Source: JBQTII01 sp052387905
GTDB lineage: Bacteria; Actinomycetota; Actinomycetes; Sporichthyales; Sporichthyaceae
Reading direction: 5' to 3'
Assembly (NCBI GenBank): GCA_052387905.1
Contig: JBQTIR010000025.1
Span: 1-64,000 of the forward strand
DNA length: 64,000 nucleotides
Within the stretch, counting starts at the first letter, position 1. Every line of letters starts with the position of its first letter. A program made the position numbers and the translations under genes. The notes beneath the pieces are model-generated. The model saw only the letters and a list, made by a program, of their open reading frames with translations, was not told where the DNA came from and made no database searches. Of this stretch, positions 18,094 through 27,580 are shown one piece after another.

Positions 18094-18405
18094 ATGGCAA
18101 GCACGCGCACCGCCCTGACCTCCGGCGACGTCGCGCACCTTGCGCGGCTCTCCCGTCTGGATCTCACGCCGCAGGAACTGGAACGGATGGCGGGCCAACT
18201 CGACGCCATCCTGAACGCGGTGGCCCGGGTCGCCGAGGTCGCCGCCGCCGACGTCGTGCCGATGTCGCACGCCGTGCCGCTGACCAACGTGTACCGCCCG
18301 GACGTGGTCCGCCCCGGCCTCACCCCGCAGGAGGCGCTGTCCGGCGCTCCTGCTGCGCAGGACCAACGGTTTCGGGTGCCGCGGATCCTGGACACCGAAG
18401 CGTGA
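18094..18405 (+). CDS. gatC: Asp/Glu-tRNA(Asn/Gln) amidotransferase subunit C
   Basis: GatC (103 residues) is the small subunit that wraps GatA and GatB of the transamidating complex making Gln-tRNA(Gln), and Asn-tRNA(Asn) where needed. VAHLARLSRLDLTPQELE and MSHAVPLTNVYRPDV are family blocks. ATG at 18094 follows AGGAGG with an 11-nt gap. Its stop overlaps the gatA GTG. Only a discriminating or non-discriminating gltX (present at 39.2 kb) is seen in this window and no glnS, consistent with the indirect route. Confidence 0.93.
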   Translation: MASTRTALTSGDVAHLARLSRLDLTPQELERMAGQLDAILNAVARVAEVAAADVVPMSHAVPLTNVYRPDVVRPGLTPQEALSGAPAAQDQRFRVPRILDTEA

Positions 18406-19904
18406 GCGTGAGCACCGACCTCACCCGCCTGACCGCGGCCCAGATCGCCGGTGCGATCGCGGCCGGAGATATCAGAGCCGTTGAAGTGACCCGTGCTCAC
18501 CTGGACCGCATCGCGAAGGTCGACGATCGGGTCCACGCCTACCTGCACGTCGACACCGAGGGCGCGCTCACTGCCGCCGCCGCGGTCGACGCCCAGCGCG
18601 CGTCCGGTGCCACTCTCGGACCGCTGGCCGGTGTCCCGCTCGCGCTCAAAGACATCCTCACGCAGAAGGGCGTCCCGACCACCTGCGGATCCAGGATTCT
18701 CGAAGGATGGCGCCCGCCGTACGACTCCACCGTGGTCGCGAAACTGCGCGCTGCCGGCGTCGTCATCCTCGGCAAGAACAACATGGACGAGTTCGCGATG
18801 GGGTCCTCCACGGAGAACTCCGCGTTCGGGCCGACCCGCAACCCGTGGGACCTCGAGCGGATCCCGGGGGGCTCCTCCGGCGGCTCCTCGGCCGCGGTCG
18901 CCGCCTTCACCGCGCCGCTGGCGATCGGCACCGACACCGGGGGCTCGATCCGTCAGCCCGCCGCGGTCACCGGCATCGTCGGTGCGAAGCCGACCTACGG
19001 TGGCGTCAGCCGCTACGGCCTCGTCGCCTTCTCTTCGTCCCTGGACCAGGCCGGACCCTTCGCCCGCACGGTGCTGGACACCGCGCTGCTGCACGAGGCG
19101 ATAGCCGGTCACGACCCGTTGGACTCGACCTCGATCGACGCCCCAGTACCGGCAGTGGTCGCCGCCGCCCGCCGCGGCGAGGTTCGCGGCATGCGGATCG
19201 GTGTGGTGCGCGAGCTCGCCGGCGAGGGGTACCAGGCCGGCGTCGAGCAACGCTTCGCCGAGACCGTCGAGTTGCTGACCGAACTCGGCGCCACGGTGGT
19301 CGAGGTGTCCTGTCCGCATTTCACCTATGCGCTCGCGGCCTACTACCTGATCGCGCCGAGCGAGGCCTCCTCGAACCTCGCCCGGTTCGACGCCATGCGC
19401 TATGGCCTGCGTGTCGGTGACGACGGCATCAACGGGGTCGCCGAGGTCATGTCCGCCACCCGTTCGGCCGGGTTCGGTGCCGAGGTCAAACGCCGCATCA
19501 TCCTGGGCACCTATGCGCTCTCGGCCGGCTGTTACGACGAGTTCTACGGCGCTGCGCAGAAGGTGCGTCGGCTCATCGCGAACGACTTCGACGCGGCATT
19601 TGCCGACGTCGACGTCCTGATCTCGCCTACTGCGCCGACCACCGCGTTCCGAATCGGGGAGAAGGTCGACGACCCGCTGTCGATGTACCTGCAGGACCTG
19701 TGCACGATCCCTTCCAACCTGGCGGGCAACGCCTCGATATCGATCCCCGTCGGGCTCGCCCCCGAGGACGGGCTGCCCGTCGGCCTGCAGATCATGGCCC
19801 CGGCCATGGCGGACGAGCGCATGTATCGCGTTGCCGGCGCGGTCGAAGCCGCCCTGCGTGAACAGACCGGACACCTGTTGATCGAAGGAGCGCCGGAGTT
19901 GTGA
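18402..19904 (+). CDS. gatA: Asp/Glu-tRNA(Asn/Gln) amidotransferase subunit A
   Basis: GatA is the amidase subunit that frees ammonia from glutamine. The 500-residue protein holds the Ser-cisSer-Lys triad: K83 in LALKDILTQ, the cis-serine in GGSSGGSSAAV and the nucleophile S182 in GTDTGGSIRQP. Two in-frame GTG codons (18402 and 18408) could start it; the first gives a GTGA overlap with gatC. The 3' end overlaps gatB by 4 nt, so gatCAB is one translationally coupled unit. Confidence 0.95.
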   Translation: MSVSTDLTRLTAAQIAGAIAAGDIRAVEVTRAHLDRIAKVDDRVHAYLHVDTEGALTAAAAVDAQRASGATLGPLAGVPLALKDILTQKGVPTTCGSRILEGWRPPYDSTVVAKLRAAGVVILGKNNMDEFAMGSSTENSAFGPTRNPWDLERIPGGSSGGSSAAVAAFTAPLAIGTDTGGSIRQPAAVTGIVGAKPTYGGVSRYGLVAFSSSLDQAGPFARTVLDTALLHEAIAGHDPLDSTSIDAPVPAVVAAARRGEVRGMRIGVVRELAGEGYQAGVEQRFAETVELLTELGATVVEVSCPHFTYALAAYYLIAPSEASSNLARFDAMRYGLRVGDDGINGVAEVMSATRSAGFGAEVKRRIILGTYALSAGCYDEFYGAAQKVRRLIANDFDAAFADVDVLISPTAPTTAFRIGEKVDDPLSMYLQDLCTIPSNLAGNASISIPVGLAPEDGLPVGLQIMAPAMADERMYRVAGAVEAALREQTGHLLIEGAPEL

Positions 19905-21424
19905 GCTCGCCTGTGCTGGTGCCTTACGAGCAGGCCCTGGAGACCTACGAGCCGGTCATCGGGCTCGAGGTCCACGTCGAGCTCGGGACGAACACCAAGA
20001 TGTTCTGCGGGTGCCCCACGACCTTCGGCGCGGCGCCGAACACGCAGGTCTGCCCGACCTGCCTGGGCCTTCCCGGTTCGCTGCCGGTGGCCAACGCCAA
20101 GGCGATCGAGTCGATCGTGCGCCTCGGCCTTGCCCTGAACTGTTCGATCGCGCCGTGGGGCCGCTTCGCGCGCAAGAACTACTTCTACCCGGACATGCCC
20201 AAGGACTTTCAGATCAGCCAGTACGACGAGCCGATCTGCGTCGACGGGTACCTGGACGTCGTCGTCGAGGTACCCGGGCTGGGTCCGACGACGTATCGCG
20301 TCGAGATTGAGCGCGTGCACATGGAGGAGGACACCGGCAAGTCCACCCATGTCGGCGGCGCGACCGGTCGTATTCACGGAGCGTCACATTCCCTGGTCGA
20401 CTACAACCGCGCGGGCATCCCGCTCGTCGAGGTCGTCACCCGACCAGTCGCCGGAACCGGCGCGCTGGCGCCCGAGGTCGCCAAGGCCTACGTCACGGAA
20501 TTGCGTGACATCTGCCGCACGCTGGGCATCTCCGACGTCCGCATGGAAGAAGGCTCGCTGCGCTGCGACGCCAACGTGTCCATCGCGCTGCGCGGGGCGA
20601 CGGAGTTCGGCATCCGCTCGGAGACCAAGAACGTCAACTCGTTGCGTTCGGTGGAACGTGCGGTGCGCCACGAGATCTGCCGGCAGGCCGGAGTCCTCGA
20701 CGCCGGCGGCCGGGTCGTGCAGGAGACGCGGCACTTCCAGGAGGACTCCGGGACCACGGTGCCCGGGCGCAGCAAGGAGACCGCGGAGGACTACCGGTAC
20801 TTCCCGGAGCCTGACCTGGTGCCACTTGCGCCCCCCGCGGAATGGATCTCCGAGTTGCGGGCCGCGCTGCCCGAGCTCCCGACGGCGCGCCGTCGCCGGT
20901 TACAGGGCGAGTGGGGCCTGACCGACCTGGACATGGCGGCGCTGGTCAACGCCGACGCCCTGGACTGCGTCATCGCCACGGTCGCTGCGGGTGCTTCCGC
21001 GGAAGCGTCCCGCAAGTGGTGGCTGGGGGAGTTGTCGCGGCGGTCCAACACCGACGGCGTCGAACTCGCAGCGCTGCCCATCACCCCCGCACAGGTTGCC
21101 GAGGTCGTCGCGCTGGTGGACTCAGGCGCTCTCAACGACACCCTGGCGCGCCAAGTGATCGAGGGCGTGCTCGCCGGCAAGGGATCGCCGATCGAGGTCG
21201 TGGCCGCCCGCGGGCTCGCGGTCGTCTCCGACACCGGCGCTCTGACCGCCGCCGTGGACGCCGCGATCGTTGCCAATGCGGGCATCGCGGAGAAGATCCG
21301 CGGCGGCAAAGTCCAAGCCATCGGCGCGCTGGTCGGCGCGGTGATGAAACAGACCCGGGGTCAGGCCGACGCCGCCGCGGTGAAGACGTTGATCCTGGAA
21401 CGGCTCGGCGTCTCGGAGGACTGA
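19901..21424 (+). CDS. gatB: Asp/Glu-tRNA(Asn/Gln) amidotransferase subunit B
   Basis: GatB (507 residues) binds the misacylated tRNA, phosphorylates it and transfers the ammonia. The N-terminal cradle domain starts with YEPVIGLEVHVEL and includes NTQVCPTCLGLPGSLPV, a zinc-type cysteine pair, and RKNYFYPDMPKDFQISQYD. The C-terminal helical and YqeY-like tail domain ends the protein. GTG at 19901 overlaps the gatA stop. In mycobacteria pfkA separates gatA and gatB; here they are contiguous. Confidence 0.95.
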   Translation: MSSPVLVPYEQALETYEPVIGLEVHVELGTNTKMFCGCPTTFGAAPNTQVCPTCLGLPGSLPVANAKAIESIVRLGLALNCSIAPWGRFARKNYFYPDMPKDFQISQYDEPICVDGYLDVVVEVPGLGPTTYRVEIERVHMEEDTGKSTHVGGATGRIHGASHSLVDYNRAGIPLVEVVTRPVAGTGALAPEVAKAYVTELRDICRTLGISDVRMEEGSLRCDANVSIALRGATEFGIRSETKNVNSLRSVERAVRHEICRQAGVLDAGGRVVQETRHFQEDSGTTVPGRSKETAEDYRYFPEPDLVPLAPPAEWISELRAALPELPTARRRRLQGEWGLTDLDMAALVNADALDCVIATVAAGASAEASRKWWLGELSRRSNTDGVELAALPITPAQVAEVVALVDSGALNDTLARQVIEGVLAGKGSPIEVVAARGLAVVSDTGALTAAVDAAIVANAGIAEKIRGGKVQAIGALVGAVMKQTRGQADAAAVKTLILERLGVSED

Positions 21425-21427
21425 GCA

Positions 21428-21880
21428 ATGACCACCTGGCGCACGGATGGCGTGACGGTCATCCCGGCTGACTCCCTGGACACCAATACCGCGCAGACGC
21501 CGGGGATGAACCGGGCGGCGGCGGTGAACGGGGCACGGGTCGGCGCGCAGAAACTCTGGGCCGGAACTGTCACGATCCATCCCGGAGCCAAGACCGGCGC
21601 GCACCACCATGGTGAGTTGGAGAGCGTCATCTACGTTGTCAGCGGCCTGGCCCGGATGCGCTGGGGCCAGCGGTTGGAGTTCACCGCCGAGGCCGGACCC
21701 GGGGACTTCATCTGGGTGCCGCCCTACGTCCCGCACCAGGAGATCAACGCGAGCGAGAGCGCCGAGCTGCGGTGCGTGCTGACCCGCAGCGGCCAGGAGC
21801 CCATCGTGGTGAACCTGGAGATCGCGGGCGTGGATCAGCCCGAGGCCGTGCGCTGGATCGACCCGCTGCACAGGGCGTGA
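21428..21880 (+). CDS. Cupin-domain protein
   Basis: A 150-residue single-domain cupin. Motif 1 is present as GAKTGAHHHGELESVIYVVSG with the metal-binding HHH and E, and motif 2 as DFIWVPPYVPHQEIN with the last His. Cupins of this small type are metal-binding enzymes or sensors; the substrate is unknown. It starts 3 nt after gatB and is likely the last gene of that operon. It converges on the beta-propeller gene with a 19-bp gap. Confidence 0.8.
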   Translation: MTTWRTDGVTVIPADSLDTNTAQTPGMNRAAAVNGARVGAQKLWAGTVTIHPGAKTGAHHHGELESVIYVVSGLARMRWGQRLEFTAEAGPGDFIWVPPYVPHQEINASESAELRCVLTRSGQEPIVVNLEIAGVDQPEAVRWIDPLHRA

Positions 21881-21899
21881 GGTCGGGTGGCCGGCGAGC

Positions 21900-24131
21900 T
21901 CAGCGCGACGGGCCCTGACGCTGGTACCGGGCCGAGCCGGTGGGCCGCAGACCGTCGGTCTGCAGAATGGTCACCCCCGCAGTGTCCAAAGCGACGAGGC
22001 GTCCGCCCGGCAGGGGGAGGACCTTGACCACATCGCGACCCTCGCGGCCGTTCCAGCTTGCGAGTTGACTCAGCTCACCCTTGTCGTCGACACCGATGCC
22101 GACCAGGCCGCTGGTCGAGCGACCCCGCTCGCCGGGCGCGAACGCAAGCCCGTTCTCGGGACGCCGGCAGATGAAGGTCCCGGCATCCTCCGCGCGAGCG
22201 TCGCACCCTCGCGTGGCGACCATGGGGAACACGGCGATGCGCTCGGCCGGCAGGTACACGAATCCGCGGGGATCGGTTTCGATCGGCGAGCTGGTGCCGC
22301 GACCGAAGCCGAGTGCGTCGCTTCGTCGAGGATCGGCGAGGTCGAGGATGTCGAACGAGGACACCTGCAGTCCAAGGGTGCGCCCGAATTCGTCGGCGTC
22401 CTGGCCCACACCCAGCAGACGGTGGTCACCGATCGGGTGCAGGTAGGCGGAGTAACCGGGGATCTTCAGCTCACCGCGCACCCGCGGGGTCAGCGGGTTG
22501 GACAGATCGACGAGGTAGAGCGGATCGGTCTGACGGAACGTCACGATGGCGGCGACCTCGTCGAACCAGCGCACCGAGCGGACCGTCTCCGTCAGGCCCA
22601 TGTTGCCGACGGCGCCGATCACACGCATGGTCGACCCGACGGTCTCCAGCACGCTGACGCCGGTCTCGGTGGAGCCACCGAAACGTCCGTTCCACGGCGC
22701 GGTCGAGGTGGTCACGACGCGGAGCAGACCCTCGCGCTCCGACATCGCCCAGCGGCCGTAGAGGTAACCCTCCACGGTGCCGCTGGCCAGGTAGTCCGCG
22801 CCCGCGCCGGTGATGTCGAAGGAGTGGATCCGGGTCACGGTCGTGGGCAGGGAGCGGTCGGGCGCGAACCGGGCGTCGTTCGGTGCCCCGAAGGCCACCT
22901 CCCGCCCGCCCCAACCGCCGTCGGTGGTCGCGACGAAGAGCCGGTCGGCGGAGGCATAAACCAAGTCGCCGCTGCCGACGACCGCGGTGGAGATCGCGGA
23001 GCCCAGGTCACCGCCGCCCGCGTCCAGGCTGAGGACCGTGACCAGGTCCAGGCCGGAGTCCACGCTCGGGTAGCGCACATCGGAGCAGTTGACCAGCGGT
23101 GACTCGGACACCGTGCGGGCGTCGCGGTCCACGGTGCGCCGGGTCGGCAGCCAGTCCTCGGCGACGGTGCCATTGAGGCGTTCGCGGAAGGCGTCGGACC
23201 GGCCGTTGAAGCTGCGCAAGGCGTCCGGCGTGCTGGAGAACACCAGACGGACGGCGTCGTCGACCATCCGGGCCGACAGATAGCGGGCGGTGACCTCCTC
23301 GCTGGAACGCACCAGGGGGCGGTCCGGGTCGGACAGATCGATCACCGAGATCGTGGTGGAGTCGATCGCGTAGTTCGACTGTCGTCTGCCGAAGGCGCCG
23401 TTGGCCTCGCTCGGGCGGATGCCGAACTTGGAGGTCTGCTCCGCAGTGCCGATCACGATTGCGCGGTCACCGGAGAGCAAGAGCTCCACCGGTTTCTGGC
23501 CCGGCAGGTCGACGAAGCCACGCTCGCGTGGGGTGTCTCCGCTGACGTCCATCACCTCCAGCGCGCCGTCGGCGATCGTCACGAGCAGTCGCCCGTCGGT
23601 CTTGGCCAGGTCGGCCTCGTCGACCCCGGCTTCCTGGGTGTTAGTGCCGGTCTGCCCGGTGCCAACTGCCTCGGCAGGGGAGGCCGACTTGGCCGCGGGC
23701 GCTGATTCGTCTTGCGCGTCGAAGCCCTGTGCGGCCTGGGGTTCTGAGTTCGGCGCTGCACCTCTCACGGCGGCTTCCGGCGCGGGTTGGGCCTCGTCGC
23801 CAGCGGTCGCCCTCCCGGCTTCGACTCCCGGCACGGCCGGCGACTGCGGATTGACCGGCATCGGGGGAGCGAGCCGACCGTCCTCGCCGTAGTAGATGCC
23901 GCCGCGGTCGAGGCGTGCGTAGGCCAGATCCCGCATGTGCGCGGCGAGGTCGTCGCAGTCGGCGAAGCGGGTCAGCTCGTCGGCGGCCTGGGCGGTGGAG
24001 CTGGCGAAGGGATTCAGGATCACCGTCGCCACCACCGCGCCGCCGGCGGCCGCAGTCACCGCGAGGATCCCGGCGCGCTTGCCCCTGGAGCGGCGATCGG
24101 GCTGCTGAGGGGCAGGGGTGCGCTCGTTCAT
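21900..24131 (-). CDS. Exported beta-propeller domain protein
   Basis: A 743-residue protein with a short basic N-terminus (RRSRGKRAG), one hydrophobic segment at about residues 21-48 (ILAVTAAAGGAVVATVIL), then a low-complexity Ala/Pro/Gln linker to about residue 140. The remainder is the secreted beta-propeller family distantly related to WD40 (Beta_propel type), with blocks such as VDEADLAKTDGRLLVTI, VDLSNPLTPRVRGELKIPG and SSFDILDLADP. It is probably anchored to or exported across the membrane; the ligand is unknown. The ATG at 24131 is chosen for the GGAGG 6 nt upstream. Confidence 0.8.
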   Translation of the reverse strand: MNERTPAPQQPDRRSRGKRAGILAVTAAAGGAVVATVILNPFASSTAQAADELTRFADCDDLAAHMRDLAYARLDRGGIYYGEDGRLAPPMPVNPQSPAVPGVEAGRATAGDEAQPAPEAAVRGAAPNSEPQAAQGFDAQDESAPAAKSASPAEAVGTGQTGTNTQEAGVDEADLAKTDGRLLVTIADGALEVMDVSGDTPRERGFVDLPGQKPVELLLSGDRAIVIGTAEQTSKFGIRPSEANGAFGRRQSNYAIDSTTISVIDLSDPDRPLVRSSEEVTARYLSARMVDDAVRLVFSSTPDALRSFNGRSDAFRERLNGTVAEDWLPTRRTVDRDARTVSESPLVNCSDVRYPSVDSGLDLVTVLSLDAGGGDLGSAISTAVVGSGDLVYASADRLFVATTDGGWGGREVAFGAPNDARFAPDRSLPTTVTRIHSFDITGAGADYLASGTVEGYLYGRWAMSEREGLLRVVTTSTAPWNGRFGGSTETGVSVLETVGSTMRVIGAVGNMGLTETVRSVRWFDEVAAIVTFRQTDPLYLVDLSNPLTPRVRGELKIPGYSAYLHPIGDHRLLGVGQDADEFGRTLGLQVSSFDILDLADPRRSDALGFGRGTSSPIETDPRGFVYLPAERIAVFPMVATRGCDARAEDAGTFICRRPENGLAFAPGERGRSTSGLVGIGVDDKGELSQLASWNGREGRDVVKVLPLPGGRLVALDTAGVTILQTDGLRPTGSARYQRQGPSR

Positions 24132-24331
24132 CGGAAACCTCCGCGTTGACACGGCGTGGCCGCGTCGACCACACCGCACAGACGGAGCAAAGCGGCAGAA
24201 CGTTCGCCGCGGTGGCAGGGAGCCTCGATCGGTGACCGGATTGAGACCTTTTCGCTAGATCTTCTGCGTGCGTCTCGGGCTGTTCCGGGGTCGTGAACGC
24301 CCGCGGCGCACTCAGAGGTTGGCGCGGCGGG

Positions 24332-25495
24332 TCAGCTCCGGACGATCCGCAGAACCCGGTCGTCGCCGGAGCGCACCCGGCCGCGCCCGTCGGTGTTGCT
24401 GGTGATCAGCCACAGCGAGCCGTCCGGGGCCTGGGCGACGGTGCGCAGGCGGCCGTACTCGTCGGTGAAGTGGGCCTTCGGGGTCGCGGTCGGGGCGCCG
24501 GAGGCCGTCAGCGGGATCTGCCAGAGCCGGGACCCGCGAAGCCCGGCCATCCAGATCGAACCCTTCCAGAAGGCGATCCCGCTGGGGGAGGCTTCGTCGG
24601 TGGACCACACGCGCTCGGGGTTGGTGAAGCCTGCCCTGCTGCCCTTGCCTTCGACCATCGGCCAGCCGTAGTTGCGCCCCGCCTTGATTAGGTTCAACTC
24701 GTCGAAGGTGTTCTGGCCGAACTCCGCGGCCCACAGCCGCCCGCGCGAGTCGAACGCGAGACCCTGCACGTTGCGGTGTCCGAGGGAGAACACGAGGGAT
24801 CCGGAACGTGGATTGTCCGAGGGCACTTTTCCGGTCTTGGTGATCCGCAGGATCTTCCCGTTGAGCGAGTTCCGCTCCTGCGAGCGCGAGGTCACGCCGG
24901 CATCGCCGGTGCCGACATAGAGCATTCCGTCGGGACCGAAGGTCATGCGGCCGCCGTTGTGGATGGACGCCTTCGCGATCCCGGCCAGCACAACTCTGGG
25001 CGTTCCCAGACCGTCACCCGAGTACGTCATCCGGACCACGCGGTTGTCGTTCGCCCCGGTGAAATAGGCGTAGACGTCTTTGGTGCTCTTGTAGTTCGGT
25101 GCGACGGCAAGCCCGAGAAGGCCGCCTTCGCCACCCGGCACGACCCCCGGCACCTTGCCGACCGTCCGCACCCGCCCGCTGGGGGAGATGCGACGGATCA
25201 TCGCGGTGTCTCGCTCCGCGACCAGCGCCGAGCCGTTCGGCAGGTACGCCAGGCCCCAAGGCGCTTTCAGGCCGGTGGCGACGGTGTCCGCGACCCGTGG
25301 GGGCCCCGCGGCGGCTTCGGCCTCGACCTCTGCCTCGACGTCGGTGTCGACCGCCTGGCCGGTGGGGTCGAGATCATCACTGATCGTCCCGCTCGGGGAG
25401 TCGGGACCAGTGGCAGCGTCGTCGTCCCCGCACGCCGTCAGAGCCAGCGCGAGGGCGAGCGTGGACAGTGCGGCGATGGGAGTACGCATGTTCAT
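24332..25495 (-). CDS. Glucose/sorbosone dehydrogenase-family lipoprotein
   Basis: A 387-residue lipoprotein: the signal peptide TPIAALSTLALALALTACG ends in an LTAC lipobox, and an acidic linker follows. The mature part is a PQQ-dependent sugar dehydrogenase-type six-bladed propeller, shown by LKAPWGLAYLPNGSALVAE, GEGGLLGLAVAP, HNGGRMTFGPDGMLYVGTG, SLGHRNVQGLAF and EFGQNTFDELN. Relatives oxidise soluble aldoses outside the membrane using PQQ; no PQQ genes are in the window, so activity is inferred. ATG 25495 or 25489 could start it. It is divergent from the ilvB leader. Confidence 0.8.
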   Translation of the reverse strand: MNMRTPIAALSTLALALALTACGDDDAATGPDSPSGTISDDLDPTGQAVDTDVEAEVEAEAAAGPPRVADTVATGLKAPWGLAYLPNGSALVAERDTAMIRRISPSGRVRTVGKVPGVVPGGEGGLLGLAVAPNYKSTKDVYAYFTGANDNRVVRMTYSGDGLGTPRVVLAGIAKASIHNGGRMTFGPDGMLYVGTGDAGVTSRSQERNSLNGKILRITKTGKVPSDNPRSGSLVFSLGHRNVQGLAFDSRGRLWAAEFGQNTFDELNLIKAGRNYGWPMVEGKGSRAGFTNPERVWSTDEASPSGIAFWKGSIWMAGLRGSRLWQIPLTASGAPTATPKAHFTDEYGRLRTVAQAPDGSLWLITSNTDGRGRVRSGDDRVLRIVRS

Positions 25496-25592
25496 GTACA
25501 CGACCTGCCCCTCCAGTTCGTTCCCCAACCGCCGGCGCAGGTCTCGATCCGGGTCCGGTAGTCTCGAATATCGGACACCGGGGCGAGGCGAC

Positions 25593-25621
25593 TTGACACT
25601 GCCGGGTCGATCGGCGACGGT
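25593..25621 (+). promoter_or_regulatory. Promoter of the ilvB leader
   Basis: A full TTGACA -35 (25593-25598), a 17-bp spacer and GACGGT as -10 (25616-25621). The leader peptide ATG begins 6 nt later, so transcription should start at or next to the A of the ATG. This makes the leader peptide leaderless. The -35 is the best match to the vegetative consensus seen in the window. Confidence 0.65.
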
Positions 25622-25627
25622 TCGTGC

Positions 25628-25672
25628 ATGTGCCTGTACGCGACAGTAGTACTCGTCGAGCGCGCCGACTGA
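25628..25672 (+). CDS. ilvB leader peptide
   Basis: A 14-codon frame, MCLYATVVLVERAD, with a Val-Val-Leu-Val run (codons 7-10). The two tandem valines use GTA, a codon rarely used in the neighbouring genes. It has no ribosome site but starts 6 nt after the -10 box. Its stop lies 24 nt before a terminator hairpin ahead of ilvB. This is the layout of classical attenuation by branched-chain aminoacyl-tRNA supply, which comparative work has predicted upstream of ilvB in Corynebacterium, Mycobacterium and Streptomyces. Translation itself is inferred. Confidence 0.7.
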   Translation: MCLYATVVLVERAD

Positions 25673-25696
25673 CCTCACCGTCAATCGATCGCGCTA

Positions 25697-25734
25697 CCCC
25701 TCGTTCCGCTGCCGCGGAGCCCGAGGGGTTTTTT
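25697..25734 (+). terminator. ilvB attenuator terminator
   Basis: Stem CCCCTCG (25697-25703) with CGAGGGG (25722-25728), extended inside by TCCGC/GCGGA around a TGCC loop, then six T residues (25729-25734). It sits between the leader peptide stop and the ilvB ribosome site (ATG 25784), so read-through is needed for ilvBNC expression. AGCGCG (25659-25664) can pair with CGCGCT (25690-25695) just before the stem, a possible pause or competing helix. Confidence 0.8.
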
Positions 25735-25783
25735 GTTGCCGCAGGAACGATCGCATTGCAGCTGCTCACGAGAAGAGAACCTG

Positions 25784-27580
25784 ATGCCTGAAGCCGACAC
25801 CACCGGCGCCGCACAAGCCGGTGTCAAGATCACCGGGGCCCAGTCGCTCGTGCGTGCCCTGGAGCACGCGGGCGTCGAGGTCATCTTCGGCATTCCGGGC
25901 GGATGCATCCTGCCCGCGTATGACCCGCTGCTGGACTCCACCCAGATCCGCCACATCCTCGTCCGCCACGAGCAGGGCGCCGGGCATGCAGCCCAGGGCT
26001 ACGCGATGGCCACCGGCCGCGTCGGGGTCTGCATGGCCACCTCGGGCCCGGGCGCGACGAACCTGGTCACTCCGATCGCGGACGCCTACATGGACTCGGT
26101 GCCGATCGTGGCGATCACCGGCCAGGTCCCCAGCGCCGCGATCGGCTCGGACGCCTTCCAGGAGGCGGACATCCGCGGGATCACGATGCCGATCACCAAG
26201 CACAACTTCCTCATCACCAATGCGGCGGAGATTCCGCGCGCGATCGCGGAGGCCTTCCATATCGCGGGCACCGGGCGCCCGGGTCCTGTCCTGGTGGACA
26301 TCTCCAAGGACGCCCTGCAGGCGATGACCACCTTCGTCTGGCCCGAATCCCTGGACCTGCCCGGCTACCGCCCGGTGACCCGCCCGCACGCCAAGCAGGT
26401 GCGCGAGGCCGCCAAGATGATCATCGAGGCGAAGTGCCCGGTGCTCTACGTCGGCGGCGGCGTCATCAAGGCCAAGGCCTCCGCCGAGCTCAAGGTGCTC
26501 GCCGAGCTGACCGGGATCCCCGTTGTCACCACCCTGATGGCCCGCGGCGCGTTCCCGGACAGCCACGAGTTGCACCTGGGCATGCCCGGCATGCACGGCT
26601 GCGTCTCGGCCGTCGGCGCGCTGCAGAAGTCCGACCTGCTGATCTGCCTGGGTGCGCGCTTCGACGACCGAGTCACCGGCAAGCTGTCCACGTTCGCCCC
26701 CGGGGCCAAGGTCATCCACGCCGACATCGACCCGGCCGAGATCGGCAAGAATCGGCACGCGGACGTCCCGATCGTGGGGGATGCCCGCGAGGTGATCGCC
26801 GACCTCATCGTGGCGCTGCAGGCTGAGCACGAGGCCGGGCGCAAGGGTGACTACGCGGCCTGGCTGGCGCAGGTCACCGACCTGCGTGCGCGCTACCCGC
26901 TCGGCTACGACAACTTCGAGGACGGCTCGCTGTCCCCGCAGTACGTGATCGAGCGGCTCGGCGCGATCGCCGGCCCGGACGCGCTGTACCTCGCCGGCGT
27001 CGGCCAGCACCAGATGTGGGCCGCGCAGTTCGTCAAGTACGAGAAGCCGGACACCTGGTTCAACTCCGGTGGTCTGGGCACGATGGGCTACTGCGTCCCG
27101 GCGGCGATGGGCGCCAAGGTGGGCCGCCCCGAGGCCGTGGTCTGGGGCATCGACGGCGACGGCTGCTTCCAGATGACCAACCAGGAGCTGGCCACCTGCG
27201 CGATCAACAACATCCCCGTCAAGATCGCCGTCATCAACAACGGCAGCCTGGGCATGGTCCGCCAGTGGCAGACGCTGTTCTACGGCGGGCGCTACTCCAA
27301 CACCGACCTGCAGTCCAAGCGCATCCCGGACTTCGTCAAGCTCGCGGACGCCTACGGCTGCGTGGGTTTGCGCTGCGAGAAGGCCGAGGACGTCGACGCG
27401 ATCATCGAGAAGGCGATGGCGATCAACGACGTTCCCGTCGTCATCGACTTCGTCGTCCACCAGGATGCGATGGTGTGGCCGATGGTCGCAGCCGGCACCT
27501 CGAACGACGAGATCCTGTACGCCCGTGACCTGGCGCCCTCCTGGGACCGCGAAGAAGAGGAAGGCGTTTCCGCCACATGA
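25784..27580 (+). CDS. ilvB: Acetolactate synthase large subunit
   Basis: The ThDP- and FAD-dependent enzyme makes acetolactate or acetohydroxybutyrate, the first common step to valine, leucine and isoleucine. The 598-residue protein shows the ThDP-activating E63 in LVRHEQGAGHAAQGY, the quinone-site-like block GPGATNLVTPIADAY, and the ThDP/Mg motif GDGCFQMTNQELAT with NNGSLGMVRQWQ. ATG at 25784 follows GAAGAGAA; an earlier in-frame start would lie inside the attenuator. It overlaps ilvN by 4 nt. Expression is expected to be set by the upstream attenuator. Confidence 0.96.
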   Translation: MPEADTTGAAQAGVKITGAQSLVRALEHAGVEVIFGIPGGCILPAYDPLLDSTQIRHILVRHEQGAGHAAQGYAMATGRVGVCMATSGPGATNLVTPIADAYMDSVPIVAITGQVPSAAIGSDAFQEADIRGITMPITKHNFLITNAAEIPRAIAEAFHIAGTGRPGPVLVDISKDALQAMTTFVWPESLDLPGYRPVTRPHAKQVREAAKMIIEAKCPVLYVGGGVIKAKASAELKVLAELTGIPVVTTLMARGAFPDSHELHLGMPGMHGCVSAVGALQKSDLLICLGARFDDRVTGKLSTFAPGAKVIHADIDPAEIGKNRHADVPIVGDAREVIADLIVALQAEHEAGRKGDYAAWLAQVTDLRARYPLGYDNFEDGSLSPQYVIERLGAIAGPDALYLAGVGQHQMWAAQFVKYEKPDTWFNSGGLGTMGYCVPAAMGAKVGRPEAVVWGIDGDGCFQMTNQELATCAINNIPVKIAVINNGSLGMVRQWQTLFYGGRYSNTDLQSKRIPDFVKLADAYGCVGLRCEKAEDVDAIIEKAMAINDVPVVIDFVVHQDAMVWPMVAAGTSNDEILYARDLAPSWDREEEEGVSAT

